Shown: positions 7,111 to 15,234, counted from the first letter of the stretch. The stretch is DNA of 20,459 bases from an uncultured Eubacteriales bacterium (GCA_910586105.1 CAJUGU010000064.1:1-20459); one strand, 5' to 3'. Program-made: numbers and translations. The notes: a model not told the origin generated them from the sequence alone.

Positions 7111-7276
7111 CGCGGCTGGCATATCACATCCGCCGGGAACGTATCCCGACCGCCCCCCGGCTGCCAGCCCGACGCGCCGGGCAAGGTCTCCATACAATCG
7201 GAAGAAGGGCGGCCCCCCTTCCCCCGTCTGACCGCCAGCCGTATTCCAAATCACTGCAAAAGGAGGGGAACGCATC

Positions 7277-7729
7277 ATGGCCTTTTGGAAAAGCCTGCGC
7301 CGGTACCTGTGCACCCTGCCGCTGCTCAACGTTCTGATCGTGCTGTACATCCGGTGCGGGAACGCGCTCCCGCAGCCATATGGCAGCTGGCCGCTGCTGG
7401 CGCTGCTGCTGCCGGGCACGCCATTCCTGATCGGGATGCTGGCGGGCATATTCTGGGGCGGCGTGCCGGGGCTGCGCTGGCGGATGGCGGCTCTGTATTC
7501 GCTGGTGTCAGTGGCAATCCACCCGCTGCAATACGAGCTTGCGTTCGAACCCGGACTGTTCTGGTGGCTGCTCGCCCTGTTGGGTGGACAGCAGGGCGTC
7601 GGATTTTTGATCGGCGCATGGTTCCGGATGTCGAGCGTGCGGGAAACCGAACGGCGCACGCAGGAAGCGGCGTCGCCGGACGCCCCGGAAGGGGCAAACC
7701 CTTCGGACGGGAACAGGAGGCATCTATGA
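7277..7729 (+). CDS. Hypothetical four-helix membrane protein
   Basis: The 150 residues contain about four hydrophobic segments (residues about 10-27, 37-62, 69-88, 94-116), then a hydrophilic, charged C-terminal tail of about 35 residues likely in the cytoplasm. No catalytic motif or known family is recognised. AGGAGG at 7261-7266 lies ten bases before the ATG. The stop codon overlaps the start of the next gene in an ATGA arrangement (7726-7729), which strongly suggests translational coupling and joint function with the exported protein that follows. It lies 277 bases after the HTH gene; no terminator is visible in that gap, so it probably belongs to the same operon, but an internal promoter cannot be excluded. 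Confidence 0.75.
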   Translation: MAFWKSLRRYLCTLPLLNVLIVLYIRCGNALPQPYGSWPLLALLLPGTPFLIGMLAGIFWGGVPGLRWRMAALYSLVSVAIHPLQYELAFEPGLFWWLLALLGGQQGVGFLIGAWFRMSSVRETERRTQEAASPDAPEGANPSDGNRRHL

Positions 7730-8277
7730 CAATGATCATGCGAATGATACTGGGAGGTTGGATCGGCACGCTTTATACAGCCGCTGCCGTTGCCCTGATG
7801 CTGCTGACGGCTGCGGCGACCGATCCGGCTGACCGACCGGCGTATTATATCGAAAACGCCCTTTCCCTGCGTTTGGAGGGCGGCCCGGAAGCGGTGCAGT
7901 CGATGGATTCACACGGTGGTTTCCACGGCGACGGGGTGCGATACATTGAATTGGCGTTGGACGCAGACGCCTGCGAAAGGTTCGCCGCCCAGTTGGAACA
8001 AAACCCGGAATGGCACGCGCTCCCCCTCTCCGAGGACGCGAAAGCCATCTTTTATGGGACGGAACGGGAGGAAAACGGCATGCTGTACAGCCGTTCGGCG
8101 CACACCCCGGAGGGGGTCGAAATCCCCCCGGTCGAAGACGGTTTCTGGCGGCTGATCGACCGGCAGGAGGGTGAACCGGAGCACATCTTTGACGAATCCC
8201 GGTATTCCCGGAATTTTACCGCCGCGCTGCTCGACCGCAGCCGGGGACGGCTGTATTTTCTGGAAGTCGACACGTAA
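7726..8277 (+). CDS. Membrane-anchored exported protein of unknown function
   Basis: This 183-residue protein starts with one hydrophobic segment (about residues 8-28, WIGTLYTAAAVALMLLTAAA), a signal anchor or signal peptide without a lipobox cysteine. The rest is a soluble, probably extracellular domain. It has a DSHGGFHGDG motif (about 63-72) and a C-terminal NFTAALLDRSRGRLYFLEVDT-type ending. I recall both as a recurring pattern in uncharacterised Firmicutes exported proteins, with no known function. AGGAGG (7715-7720) lies five bases before the ATG, and the start overlaps the upstream stop by four bases. The long frame that extends upstream to 7009 is rejected because it runs through the previous gene. 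Confidence 0.8.
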   Translation: MTMIMRMILGGWIGTLYTAAAVALMLLTAAATDPADRPAYYIENALSLRLEGGPEAVQSMDSHGGFHGDGVRYIELALDADACERFAAQLEQNPEWHALPLSEDAKAIFYGTEREENGMLYSRSAHTPEGVEIPPVEDGFWRLIDRQEGEPEHIFDESRYSRNFTAALLDRSRGRLYFLEVDT

Positions 8278-8299
8278 AAAACGCAGCGGGAACGCTGCG
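8276..8299 (-). terminator. Reverse-strand terminator-like hairpin overlapping a stop codon
   Basis: CGCAGCG (8282-8288) and CGCTGCG (8293-8299) pair around a 4-base loop, and six T residues follow on the reverse strand (8276-8281). It overlaps the TAA of the forward-strand exported-protein gene. It is probably a backup terminator for nhaC; on the forward strand it lacks a T-run. Confidence 0.65.
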
Positions 8300-8308
8300 C
8301 CCACACAT

Positions 8309-8329
8309 AAAAAAGGGCGCGGCGCTCCC
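8309..8329 (-). terminator. Reverse-strand terminator-like hairpin, second of three
   Basis: On the reverse strand a GGGAGCGCCGCGCCC stem-loop (five pairs and one mismatch) is followed by six T residues (8309-8314). It is weaker than its neighbours. Confidence 0.5.
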
Positions 8330-8411
8330 GCTGTTTTGCGGCATTCCCGCCGTTTTACGGAACCCCCGCCTACCCGTCATGGGGAAGCCCGCCCGAAACG
8401 GCAAGCCGCAC

Positions 8412-8452
8412 AAAAAAAGCGGTACAGCCCCGTTTCTCCGGGGCCATACCGC
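8412..8452 (-). terminator. Main rho-independent terminator of nhaC
   Basis: On the reverse strand a 14-bp stem (8439-8452 with 8419-8432, including two G-U pairs) closes a 6-base loop and is followed by seven T residues (8412-8418). It lies about 90 bases past the nhaC stop. Confidence 0.93.
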
Positions 8453-8540
8453 CCAAATGCTCAGTCAAAGCCCCACCCTTGCGGGAGCGATCCCGTTATG
8501 ATGACCGGAGCCGCGGCAGGGAAACGGCAGGAACGCCGTA

Positions 8541-10025
8541 TCAGGACGCCTTGCGTTCGCGCGCCATCATGACCGCTGCGAACACGACCAGCAGGACCAC
8601 GCCCGTCGCCAGCCCGGCCAGGCCGCTGCCGGTAAACCCGGCCGCCAGATAGCCGCAGAAGCACATCGCGGCGACCGAAAGCGCATACGGGATCTGGGTC
8701 GAAACATGGTCGATGTGGTTGCACTGCGCGCCTGCGGAAGCCAAAATCGTGGTGTCCGAGATCGGCGAAATATGGTCGCCGCAGACCGCGCCCGCGAGGC
8801 AGGCGGCAACGGTCACGACCAGCAGTTCACTGAGCTGGTTCTGGAACACGATAACGGCGATCGGGATCAGGATCCCGAAGGTCCCCCACGAAGTACCGGT
8901 CGCGAACGCCAGCCCGAGGGAAATCAGGAAGAAGATGGCGGGCATCAGGCGGATGATGGTGGCGTTGCCGCGGACGACCGAATCGACATAGCCGCCGATA
9001 TTCAGGTAATCGCCGGAGCAGACGCCGGAAAGCGTCCATGCAAGGCACAGGATCATGATAGCGGGCACCATCGCCTTAAAGCCTTCGGTGAAGGATTCGC
9101 AGAACTGCCCGAAGTTGAGGATGCCGCGCGGGACGTACATGACGAACGTAAACACCAGCGTGAAGAAGGAGCCTAGCACCAGCGACGCGGAGGAATCGCA
9201 GTCGGCGAACGCCTCCACGATATTCCTGCTTTCCAGGAACCCGCCGGTATACAGCATGGCGGCGATGCAGGAAACGATCAGGAACAGGATCGGCACGACC
9301 AGATCCTTGACCTGCCCGGACCCGCCCACGACATGGGTTTCGACATTCAGGCTGTCCGACTTCTCGCCGAGCTTTTCCTGATACGCCTTCATGGCGAAAA
9401 TATCCTTATCCCAGACCATGATCCAGATGATGAAGGCCAGCGTCAGCAGCGCATACAGATTATACGGGATGGTGCGCAGGAACAGGTTGAAGCCGTCGAT
9501 GCTCGAGCCTTCCGGCATGGAGGAGCCGACCGCCGCCGCCCAGCTGGAAATCGGCGCAATGATGCATACCGGCGCTGCGGTAGCATCAATGATATACGCC
9601 AGCTTGGCGCGGCTGACCTGATACTTGTCCGTAACCGGACGCATGACGGTACCGACGGTCAGGCAGTTAAAATAATCGTCGACAAAGATGAGCACGCCCA
9701 GCGCGGAGGTCGCGAGCAGCGAGCCCCGGCGGCTGGTGATACGGCGGCTGGCCCATTCGCCATAGGCGCGGGACGCGCCCGATTTGGTCACCAGCGAAAC
9801 GAGGATGCCAAGCAGCACCAGAAAGATCAAAATATTGACGTTATCGCCAATCTTGTTCCCCATGATACCGAAGGCGGTCTCCACCGCGCCGAGCGGCGAA
9901 AAACCGGTGTACAGCAGCGCTCCCGACAGGATGCCGATGAGCAGGGAGGAATAAACCTCCTTGGTGATCAGCGCCAGCGCGATCGCAATGATCGGCGGGA
10001 GCAGCGTCCAGATGGTTGCTTGCAT
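8541..10025 (-). CDS. NhaC-family Na+/H+ antiporter
   Basis: This 494-residue integral membrane protein resembles NhaC-type exchangers, which couple proton uptake to export of Na+ or an organic substrate across the cytoplasmic membrane. Family-like elements in order are LLPPIIAIALALITKEVYSS near the N-terminus, the FVDDYFNCLTVGTVMRPVTD loop (about 120-140), IIDATAAPVCIIAPISSWAA, FATGTSWGTFGILIPIAV, and CGDHISPISDTTILASAGA (about 425-445). About a dozen hydrophobic segments are present. The ATG at 10023-10025 follows AAAGGGG on the reverse strand; an upstream in-frame start at 10091 would place basic residues before the first membrane segment and has no ribosome binding site. The substrate (Na+/H+ or malate/lactate-type exchange) cannot be settled from sequence. 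It is transcribed alone. Confidence 0.9.
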   Translation of the reverse strand: MQATIWTLLPPIIAIALALITKEVYSSLLIGILSGALLYTGFSPLGAVETAFGIMGNKIGDNVNILIFLVLLGILVSLVTKSGASRAYGEWASRRITSRRGSLLATSALGVLIFVDDYFNCLTVGTVMRPVTDKYQVSRAKLAYIIDATAAPVCIIAPISSWAAAVGSSMPEGSSIDGFNLFLRTIPYNLYALLTLAFIIWIMVWDKDIFAMKAYQEKLGEKSDSLNVETHVVGGSGQVKDLVVPILFLIVSCIAAMLYTGGFLESRNIVEAFADCDSSASLVLGSFFTLVFTFVMYVPRGILNFGQFCESFTEGFKAMVPAIMILCLAWTLSGVCSGDYLNIGGYVDSVVRGNATIIRLMPAIFFLISLGLAFATGTSWGTFGILIPIAVIVFQNQLSELLVVTVAACLAGAVCGDHISPISDTTILASAGAQCNHIDHVSTQIPYALSVAAMCFCGYLAAGFTGSGLAGLATGVVLLVVFAAVMMARERKAS

Positions 10026-10114
10026 AAAATTGAACCCCTTTACTTTCAGGGCGGCTTTCCGCAGCCCTGCTTTCTTTTTCAGCCCCGGCAATCGCCGGGC
10101 GCTGTTACTTCTTC

Positions 10115-10143
10115 ATTTTACTACGCAAAAGCAGTTGATGCAA
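10115..10143 (-). promoter_or_regulatory. Promoter of nhaC
   Basis: On the reverse strand TTGCAT (10138-10143), a 17-base spacer and TAAAAT (10115-10120) give a leader of about 85 bases. An inverted repeat (AATTTCGC at 10146-10153, GCGAAATT at 10163-10170) lies immediately upstream of the -35 box and could be an activator or repressor site. A CCCGGC/GCCGGG hairpin lies in the leader. Confidence 0.65.
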
Positions 10144-10170
10144 GCAATTTCGCGAAAAAACAGCGAAATT

Positions 10171-10366
10171 TGCGGAAGGCAGGCGGCTTCCCCTGAAAGC
10201 GGCCGGGAGCGCTCCGCGCATACTCGGAGAGGCGCGAAGCAGAAACAGGGCGCGCGGGGGCCGTAGTCCGGTATCCGAAAGCGGCCGGCGGCGCGAGGCT
10301 TTCGCAGCACGCCATTGCCGCTTGCGCATACAAGCCCTCGGCAGGAACCAAAACCGTTGGAACGGC
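10171..10366. other. Gap between nhaC and mntP
   Basis: This stretch holds no credible gene. At the mntP end, GTTGGAAC (10356-10363) and GTTCCAAC (10384-10391) form an inverted repeat that spans the mntP stop codon and may act as a weak terminator. The rest is GC-rich with no convincing structure. Confidence 0.5.
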
Positions 10367-10927
10367 TTATAATATATTGTAGTGTTCCAACACGATCTTT
10401 ACGCCGATCAGGATCAGGATCACGCCTCCAAGCAGTTCGGCTTTATCCGCGTATTTTTCGCCAAAGACCGAACCGACCTTCACGCCTGCGGCAGAGATAC
10501 AAAAGGTCGTCGCGCCAATGATCGCAATGGCAGGCAGGATCGCCGTCTCAAGCGCGGCGAAGGTCACGCCGACGGCCAACGCGTCGATCGCAGTCGCGAT
10601 CGCGAGCGGCAGCATGGCGGAAGGCGCAAAGGATGTGCCGACCTCCTCATGATCCCCAGCGAGGGCTTCACGAACCATGTTCCCGCCGATCAAGGCGAGC
10701 AGGACGAACGCGATCCAATGCGCGACCGCATGGACATAGCCCGCAAAGCGGACGCCCAGCAGATAGCCGGTCAACGGCATCAGCATCTGGAAACCGCCGA
10801 ACCACAGGCCGCAGCAAAGCGACTGCGTCAGGGCATACCGACGGACGGAAAGCCCTTTGCTGATCGAGACTGCGAACGCATCCATGGAAAGCCCGACGCC
10901 GATCATAAAAAGTTCAAAAGCCTGCAT
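10367..10927 (-). CDS. mntP: MntP manganese efflux pump
   Basis: MntP exports Mn2+ across the cytoplasmic membrane and protects against manganese excess. The 186 residues match the family length (about 185-190). The two characteristic acidic helix motifs are present: GLSMDAFAVSISKG near the N-terminus (about 13-26) and ATAIDALAVGVTFA in the second half (about 110-123). About six membrane helices are predicted. The ATG at 10925-10927 is supported by AAGGAGT seven bases upstream; a longer frame to 11017 would read through the riboswitch terminator and is rejected. The gene sits behind a yybP-ykoY aptamer, the standard Mn2+ control of this family, which supports the assignment independently. Confidence 0.95.
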   Translation of the reverse strand: MQAFELFMIGVGLSMDAFAVSISKGLSVRRYALTQSLCCGLWFGGFQMLMPLTGYLLGVRFAGYVHAVAHWIAFVLLALIGGNMVREALAGDHEEVGTSFAPSAMLPLAIATAIDALAVGVTFAALETAILPAIAIIGATTFCISAAGVKVGSVFGEKYADKAELLGGVILILIGVKIVLEHYNIL

Positions 10928-10967
10928 GTTGTAAACTCCTTTGTTGAAAAGATTTTGGGGGAAACGG

Positions 10968-10998
10968 AAAAAACCGGGATACTCCCGGCTTTTTTGAA
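10968..10998 (-). terminator. Expression-platform terminator of the mntP riboswitch
   Basis: On the reverse strand CCGGGA and TCCCGG pair around a 3-base loop (10974-10988), with A residues before and six T residues after (10968-10973). Its place between aptamer and mntP implies control by transcription termination: Mn2+ binding would favour read-through. A competing ACAGC/GCTGT hairpin lies at 11016-11036. Confidence 0.85.
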
Positions 10999-11037
10999 GA
11001 AAAAAAGACACAGGCACAGCATGAAAAGACCGCTGTA

Positions 11038-11120
11038 CATGAGTCTCACCAATTAAGGCAAGCCAGGCGTTTCCGCCAGTGTGTTGACTTGCCGCGCAGC
11101 GCGCTGATTACTCCCTCACG
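11038..11120 (-). ncRNA. yybP-ykoY manganese riboswitch aptamer
   Basis: Reading the reverse strand, the element has GGGAGTAATC near the 5' end (about 11105-11115), a conserved-looking GTCAAC (11083-11088), and the GGTGAGACT 3' core (TGAGAC at 11043-11048). A closing stem pairs CGTGA (11116-11120) with TCATG (11038-11042). These are hallmark pieces of yybP-ykoY RNAs, which bind Mn2+ and switch on export genes. Its position directly ahead of mntP fits. Confidence 0.9.
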
Positions 11121-11135
11121 AGCTATTGTTATTTT

Positions 11136-11165
11136 ATTATACGATACGCAGAATTATGTAGTCAA
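11136..11165 (-). promoter_or_regulatory. Promoter of the mntP transcript
   Basis: On the reverse strand TTGACT (11160-11165), an 18-base spacer and a perfect TATAAT (11136-11141) lie just ahead of the aptamer. Confidence 0.8.
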
Positions 11166-11217
11166 GGCTAACTTTTTCGGAAAATTTTTGTGTAAAGCGC
11201 TGCGGACACATTTTGGA

Positions 11218-11466
11218 AAAATCGCCCTGTACTGTCGGATCCTGAAGGAGAGCCGGCAGGGCTTTTACCGGTATCTCTCCCGGCGGGAGCGGCCCGGGAA
11301 GCGCCGTGGCTTGGCGGAGGCCATGCGGGAGATCCATGACGGGGATGTCTGCAATGACACCCGCGGGCGAAAGCGAATGTACCAGGCGCCGCTGCTGAAG
11401 CAGCCGGAGGGCGCCGCCATCCCCAGCGTGCGGACGGTCTACCGGGTGATGAAAGAAATTGGCCTG
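11218..11466 (+). pseudogene. IS3-family transposase (OrfB) fragment
   Basis: About 83 residues match the N-terminal part of IS3-type OrfB: ALYCRILKESRQGFYRYLSR, then a basic GKRRGLAEAMREI segment, CNDTRGRKRMYQA and IPSVRTVYRVMKEIGL. The integrase catalytic core with its DDE residues, which should follow, is absent; after 11466 the frame reads unrelated sequence to a stop at 11568. No terminal inverted repeats or partner OrfA are evident. This is a dead remnant next to the mntP promoter, possibly marking an old insertion or deletion. Confidence 0.8.
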
Positions 11467-11531
11467 GTCCAATTTGGTTACTTTGACCTATTTTTTGCAT
11501 TTTCAAGGCCCAAGACAAAAATAATGCGAAA

Positions 11532-11558
11532 GTCGGCGCAGCTTGACGCTACGCCGAC
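11532..11558. repeat. Hairpin downstream of the IS3 remnant
   Basis: GTCGGCG (11532-11538) and CGCCGAC (11552-11558) pair, with a further AGC/GCT inside. No T-run follows directly. It may be part of the old element's end or a weak terminator. Confidence 0.45.
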
Positions 11559-11740
11559 CCTCGCTTAAAATGTTTTCTTACATCACCGTCCCATTCCGGG
11601 CGGCTTTCTTTTATGAGTAGCTATAGGTAGCATACGGCAAAGTCCCTGACAAACGTTCGAATCCGCCGTTGCGCCGCCAACGATTTGGAAAGCGCGAAAC
11701 GCCAATATACTCACATTCAAAAAAACTTACTGGTTTTGCC

Positions 11741-11893
11741 GCTTCGTCCCGCCGCCGTTTTGGCGGGACGAAGCCGCACGCAGAAACGGCTTTGTCCGCA
11801 CCGATCCCGCCCGCAGGCGAGGAAGGGATTCCAAAGGGACGCGTCCCTTTGGCGCCGTCCGCGCAGGACCGGGGTCCCGGGGCGGCGCCCCGG
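11741..11893. repeat. Cluster of three GC-rich palindromes, REP-like intergenic element
   Basis: This gene-free stretch (about 11570-11979) contains a perfect 13-bp stem (11741-11753 with 11762-11774), a perfect 22-bp palindrome with no loop (11832-11853, centred on GGGACGCGTCCC), and CCGGGGC/GCCCCGG (11877-11883 with 11887-11893). None has a T-run. The arrangement resembles the repetitive intergenic palindromes common in Oscillospiraceae genomes. It may also insulate or protect the 3' end of the histidine kinase transcript arriving from the right. Confidence 0.65.
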
Positions 11894-11979
11894 CGCCCAC
11901 CGCGCGGGCGAAGCAAGCGGCAAAATTCAGCGTTCGCGGGTATAAGCCCCATTTTCATTTCGTGCTTTACCCGCTCCAA

Positions 11980-14900
11980 TCAGGACAGGATCCGGTCAAG
12001 CGTTTCCAGCAGGTTATCAATATCGATCGGCTTTGCAATATGTCCATTCATGCCGCATTGCAGGGCTTCCCGCCGATCCTCGTCGAACGCGTTCGCGGTC
12101 ATGGCAATGATCGGCACCTCCGCAAGCTCCGGATCCTTCAAGTTCCGGATCGCCAGCGTGGCCTCATAGCCGTTCATGACCGGCATCTGCACATCCATCA
12201 GCACCAGCTGGTAATATCCCGGTTTGGAGGCCGAAAGCATCTTTACCGCCGCGTCTCCATTCCCGGCGACCTCGGTCGTGAACCCGGCTTCCTTCAGGAT
12301 CGCAACGGCGATCTCCTGATTCAGTTCGTTATCCTCCGCCAACAGGATCCGCCCCGTATGCAGCGGCCTTTTGCGCTCCTCCTTGGGTTCGCTGGGCGTC
12401 TCGGCTCCGACAATCGAACACAGGCACCGGCGCAGCTCCGACAGGAACAGCGGCTTGCTGCAAAATGCAGTCACGCCCGCCCCGCGCGCCTCCTCTTCGA
12501 TATCCGCCCAGTCATAGGCGGTCAAAACGATGATCGCCGCGTTTTCATCCTCGGTCTCCTTGCGGATCCGGCGCGCGACCTCGACCCCGTTCATATCGGG
12601 CATGAGCCAGTCAACGATGTACACGCAGTAGTCGTCCTTGCGCGCCACGGCCTGCCGGGTGCGCAGCACGGCTTCCTTGCCGGAAAGCGTCCATTCCGCC
12701 CGCAGCCCGATCTGCTGAAGCATATACGACACGCTGTCGCAAGTGTTAAAATCGTCGTCGACCACCAGCGCGCGGGCGTTGTGCAGCTCGGGGATCGTCT
12801 GCGGCTCCTTCGCCCCGGTGCGGATGCGGAAGGGGAACAGCACCGTAAACTCCGTGCCCTTGCCTTCTTCGCTCCGGACGCTGATCTGGCCGTTCATCAT
12901 GTCGACGATGTTCTTGGTGATCGCCATCCCAAGGCCGGTGCCCTGGATGCCGCTGATCGTCGAATTGCGCTCCCGCTCGAACGGTTCAAAAATACGCTGT
13001 ACGAATTCCTCGCTCATGCCGATGCCGTTGTCGCGGATCTGGAATTCATAATTCGCGTACCCGGCCGGCGCGCCGCCCTTCTCGGTGATCCGCAGGCCGA
13101 CCGTGCCGCCCGCGCCGGTATACTTGATCGAATTGCTGAGCAGGTTCAGCAGCACCTGGTTGAGCCGCAGCTTGTCGCAATAGATCTCCTCGTCAAGCAC
13201 GTCGACCGTGTCGATGAAAAGGTCCATCTGCTTTGCATGGACGTCCGCCTGTACGATGCTGTGCAGGCTGTGTAAAATATCCGGCAGGCTGCACAGCTCT
13301 TCGCTCAGGTGGATCTTGCCGCTTTCAATGCGGCTCATATCCAAAATATCATTGATCAGGCTGAGCAGGTGGTTGCCCGAGGTCATGATCTTTTTCAGAT
13401 ATTCCTCGACCTGCTCCTTGTTGTCGATATGGGTGATCGCAAGCGACGTAAAGCCGACGATCGCGTTCATGGGCGTGCGGATGTCATGCGACATATTGGA
13501 AAGAAAAGTGCTCTTGGCTTTGCTCGCGCGCTTGGCCTGCATGAGGGCGTCTTCCAGCAGGTTTTTCTTCACCAGCTCGCGGCGGGTCTCTTCGTCCACG
13601 TTGCGGAAGCCCAGAACCACCGCGCGCTGCTCCTCCCACGAGCCCGCGCGGACGGCTTTCAGCTGGAAATACTCCACTTCGTCGCCAAGCGCCACGCGGT
13701 AGTTTACGCTGTATACCTTCGCCTCGCTCAGCTCCTGTACCAGCCGTTCGCGCGCGGTCGCCTGCCGGAGCATTTCCTGATCGTCCGGATGGACGATCAG
13801 GCGGATATAGCGTTCCATCCCCTCGCGGAAGGACGTGCTGCCGGAAAAGACCGCTTCACGGATCGGGTCGCCCTGCTCCTGAAGCGCCAGCGGCATCCCC
13901 AGCCCGGTGTCGAGGTTGAAAAAGCACGCCATGCTGTAGTCAACAGTCAACGCATGGACCAGCGCCATCTGCCGGCGTTCGGATTCCTCCCGTTCCTGCT
14001 GTTCGCGCAGCTTCTGCGCGGTGCAGTCCAACAGGAAGCGCTGGTAAAACCGTTCGCCGCCTTCCTCGCGGAGCTTGATGTTCCCCATCACGTACAGCTC
14101 CTCGCCGTCGTGATGGCGCACCCGGTAGCCGATGCTGGCGCTGTCGCCCGGCTTCTTCAGCGAGCGGATACACTCCCGGAGACGTTCCTGGTCTTCCCCC
14201 GCGACCGTGTCCGCGATCAGCGAAAAGCCTTCCATCTCCTCCTGCGACTTGTAGCCCAGGATGCGGAGCGCGGCCTGATTGATGCTGAGCAGGCGGCTGC
14301 CGTCCAGCGAATGGCAGAGCACGCCGCACTCCATCGTGGTGAACAGGGTCTCGAGCGTCTGGTTCTTGCGGACGATCTCCTGTTCATAGGCGCGTTCCTG
14401 CGTGATATCGATCGCCACGCCGACCGTGCCCATGACGCTGCCGTCCAGATCGAACAGCGGCGACTTGTAAGTCGTCAGCAGCCGCGGACCCTCGCCGGTC
14501 TGCACCATCTCCTCGGAAACACGCGTCTCGCGCCCCTGCATCACCTCGCGGTCAGACTCCGTGCAGGCCGGGTCGTCGTGTTCCACGTTCCAGATGTAAG
14601 CGTGGCCCTTGCCGCGCACCTGCTCCTTGGTCTTGCCGACGGTGCGGCAAAAGCTGTCGTTCACCATTTCGTGACTGCCGTCCTGGTCTTTATACCAGAT
14701 CAGGTTGGGCACGCTGTTGATCGTCGTATCTAAAAATTCGCGCGCCTCCCAAAGGTCCATGCGGAGCTTATAGCGTCCCTGCCAGCGGGTCAGCCGCAGC
14801 CGCAACGCCTGCTCGGACAATGGCCCCGCCCAAAGGTCGTCCGCCCATTCCAACGCCTCCGCGAGCTGTTCCAGCTGCGGCTGGCCCGCTATCAAAATAC

Positions 14901-15129
14901 ATTCCGCATCCGGGCGCTTCCCGTCCCGGAGCAGCTCCAGCGCCCGCCCGGCGTCCATCCGGCTCACATCCGTCAGGATCACGTCCGCCTTTTCGAGCAG
15001 CGCCGGCTCCAGGCCGTCGCTTTCCGCAATGGAATGTGTGAAATTCTCCAATGGCGGAAGCGCCTTCAACACCCGGAAGGCCGCCTTGCCGCAGCCCGCC
15101 AGATAAAAATGGATATGGCAATGATACAT
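11980..15129 (-). CDS. Hybrid sensor histidine kinase with PAS repeats and two receiver domains
   Basis: This 1049-residue protein detects a signal, autophosphorylates and relays phosphate internally. Domains in order: an N-terminal receiver-like module (1-125, Asp54 in ILTDVS); a PAS domain (about 130-250, with TTINSVPNLIWYKDQDG); a second PAS (about 262-385); a divergent PAS-like region (about 395-520); HisKA with phosphorylatable His548 in FLSNMSHDIRTPMN; HATPase (about 655-775) with LLNLLSNSIKYT, DNGIGM and GTGLGMAITK; receiver 1 (about 788-905, Asp840 in VDWLMPDMNG); and receiver 2 (about 930-1045, Asp979 in LMDVQMPVMNG). No membrane helix is seen, so it is probably cytoplasmic. There is no Hpt domain and no DNA-binding output, and no partner regulator is nearby. 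The ATG follows GGGGAGA at a good distance. Confidence 0.95.
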   Translation of the reverse strand: MYHCHIHFYLAGCGKAAFRVLKALPPLENFTHSIAESDGLEPALLEKADVILTDVSRMDAGRALELLRDGKRPDAECILIAGQPQLEQLAEALEWADDLWAGPLSEQALRLRLTRWQGRYKLRMDLWEAREFLDTTINSVPNLIWYKDQDGSHEMVNDSFCRTVGKTKEQVRGKGHAYIWNVEHDDPACTESDREVMQGRETRVSEEMVQTGEGPRLLTTYKSPLFDLDGSVMGTVGVAIDITQERAYEQEIVRKNQTLETLFTTMECGVLCHSLDGSRLLSINQAALRILGYKSQEEMEGFSLIADTVAGEDQERLRECIRSLKKPGDSASIGYRVRHHDGEELYVMGNIKLREEGGERFYQRFLLDCTAQKLREQQEREESERRQMALVHALTVDYSMACFFNLDTGLGMPLALQEQGDPIREAVFSGSTSFREGMERYIRLIVHPDDQEMLRQATARERLVQELSEAKVYSVNYRVALGDEVEYFQLKAVRAGSWEEQRAVVLGFRNVDEETRRELVKKNLLEDALMQAKRASKAKSTFLSNMSHDIRTPMNAIVGFTSLAITHIDNKEQVEEYLKKIMTSGNHLLSLINDILDMSRIESGKIHLSEELCSLPDILHSLHSIVQADVHAKQMDLFIDTVDVLDEEIYCDKLRLNQVLLNLLSNSIKYTGAGGTVGLRITEKGGAPAGYANYEFQIRDNGIGMSEEFVQRIFEPFERERNSTISGIQGTGLGMAITKNIVDMMNGQISVRSEEGKGTEFTVLFPFRIRTGAKEPQTIPELHNARALVVDDDFNTCDSVSYMLQQIGLRAEWTLSGKEAVLRTRQAVARKDDYCVYIVDWLMPDMNGVEVARRIRKETEDENAAIIVLTAYDWADIEEEARGAGVTAFCSKPLFLSELRRCLCSIVGAETPSEPKEERKRPLHTGRILLAEDNELNQEIAVAILKEAGFTTEVAGNGDAAVKMLSASKPGYYQLVLMDVQMPVMNGYEATLAIRNLKDPELAEVPIIAMTANAFDEDRREALQCGMNGHIAKPIDIDNLLETLDRILS

Positions 15130-15234
15130 CAGTCTTCTCCCCTCGTGTCCTGCGCGGCCCCGGAGCCTCCCGTCCGCTGCCGCCGCGCATTCCCTAATGT
15201 TTTTCTGTATCGAAAACGCATTGCATACAATCTT

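Noticed and set aside
7009..8277. 422-codon open frame spanning two downstream genes
   Set aside because: It overlaps the better supported membrane protein gene in another frame; only its C-terminal part, from 7726, is credible.
10026..10114. Sodium riboswitch upstream of nhaC
   Set aside because: The leader has only short GC hairpins and none of the conserved bases of a known Na+ aptamer that I can identify.
11640..11680. tRNA-like T-arm (GTTCGAATCC at 11655-11664)
   Set aside because: No matching D-arm, anticodon arm or acceptor stem surrounds it.
11962..14733. Two long forward open frames opposite the histidine kinase
   Set aside because: They are antisense shadows of a GC-rich gene; the kinase on the other strand has full domain support.
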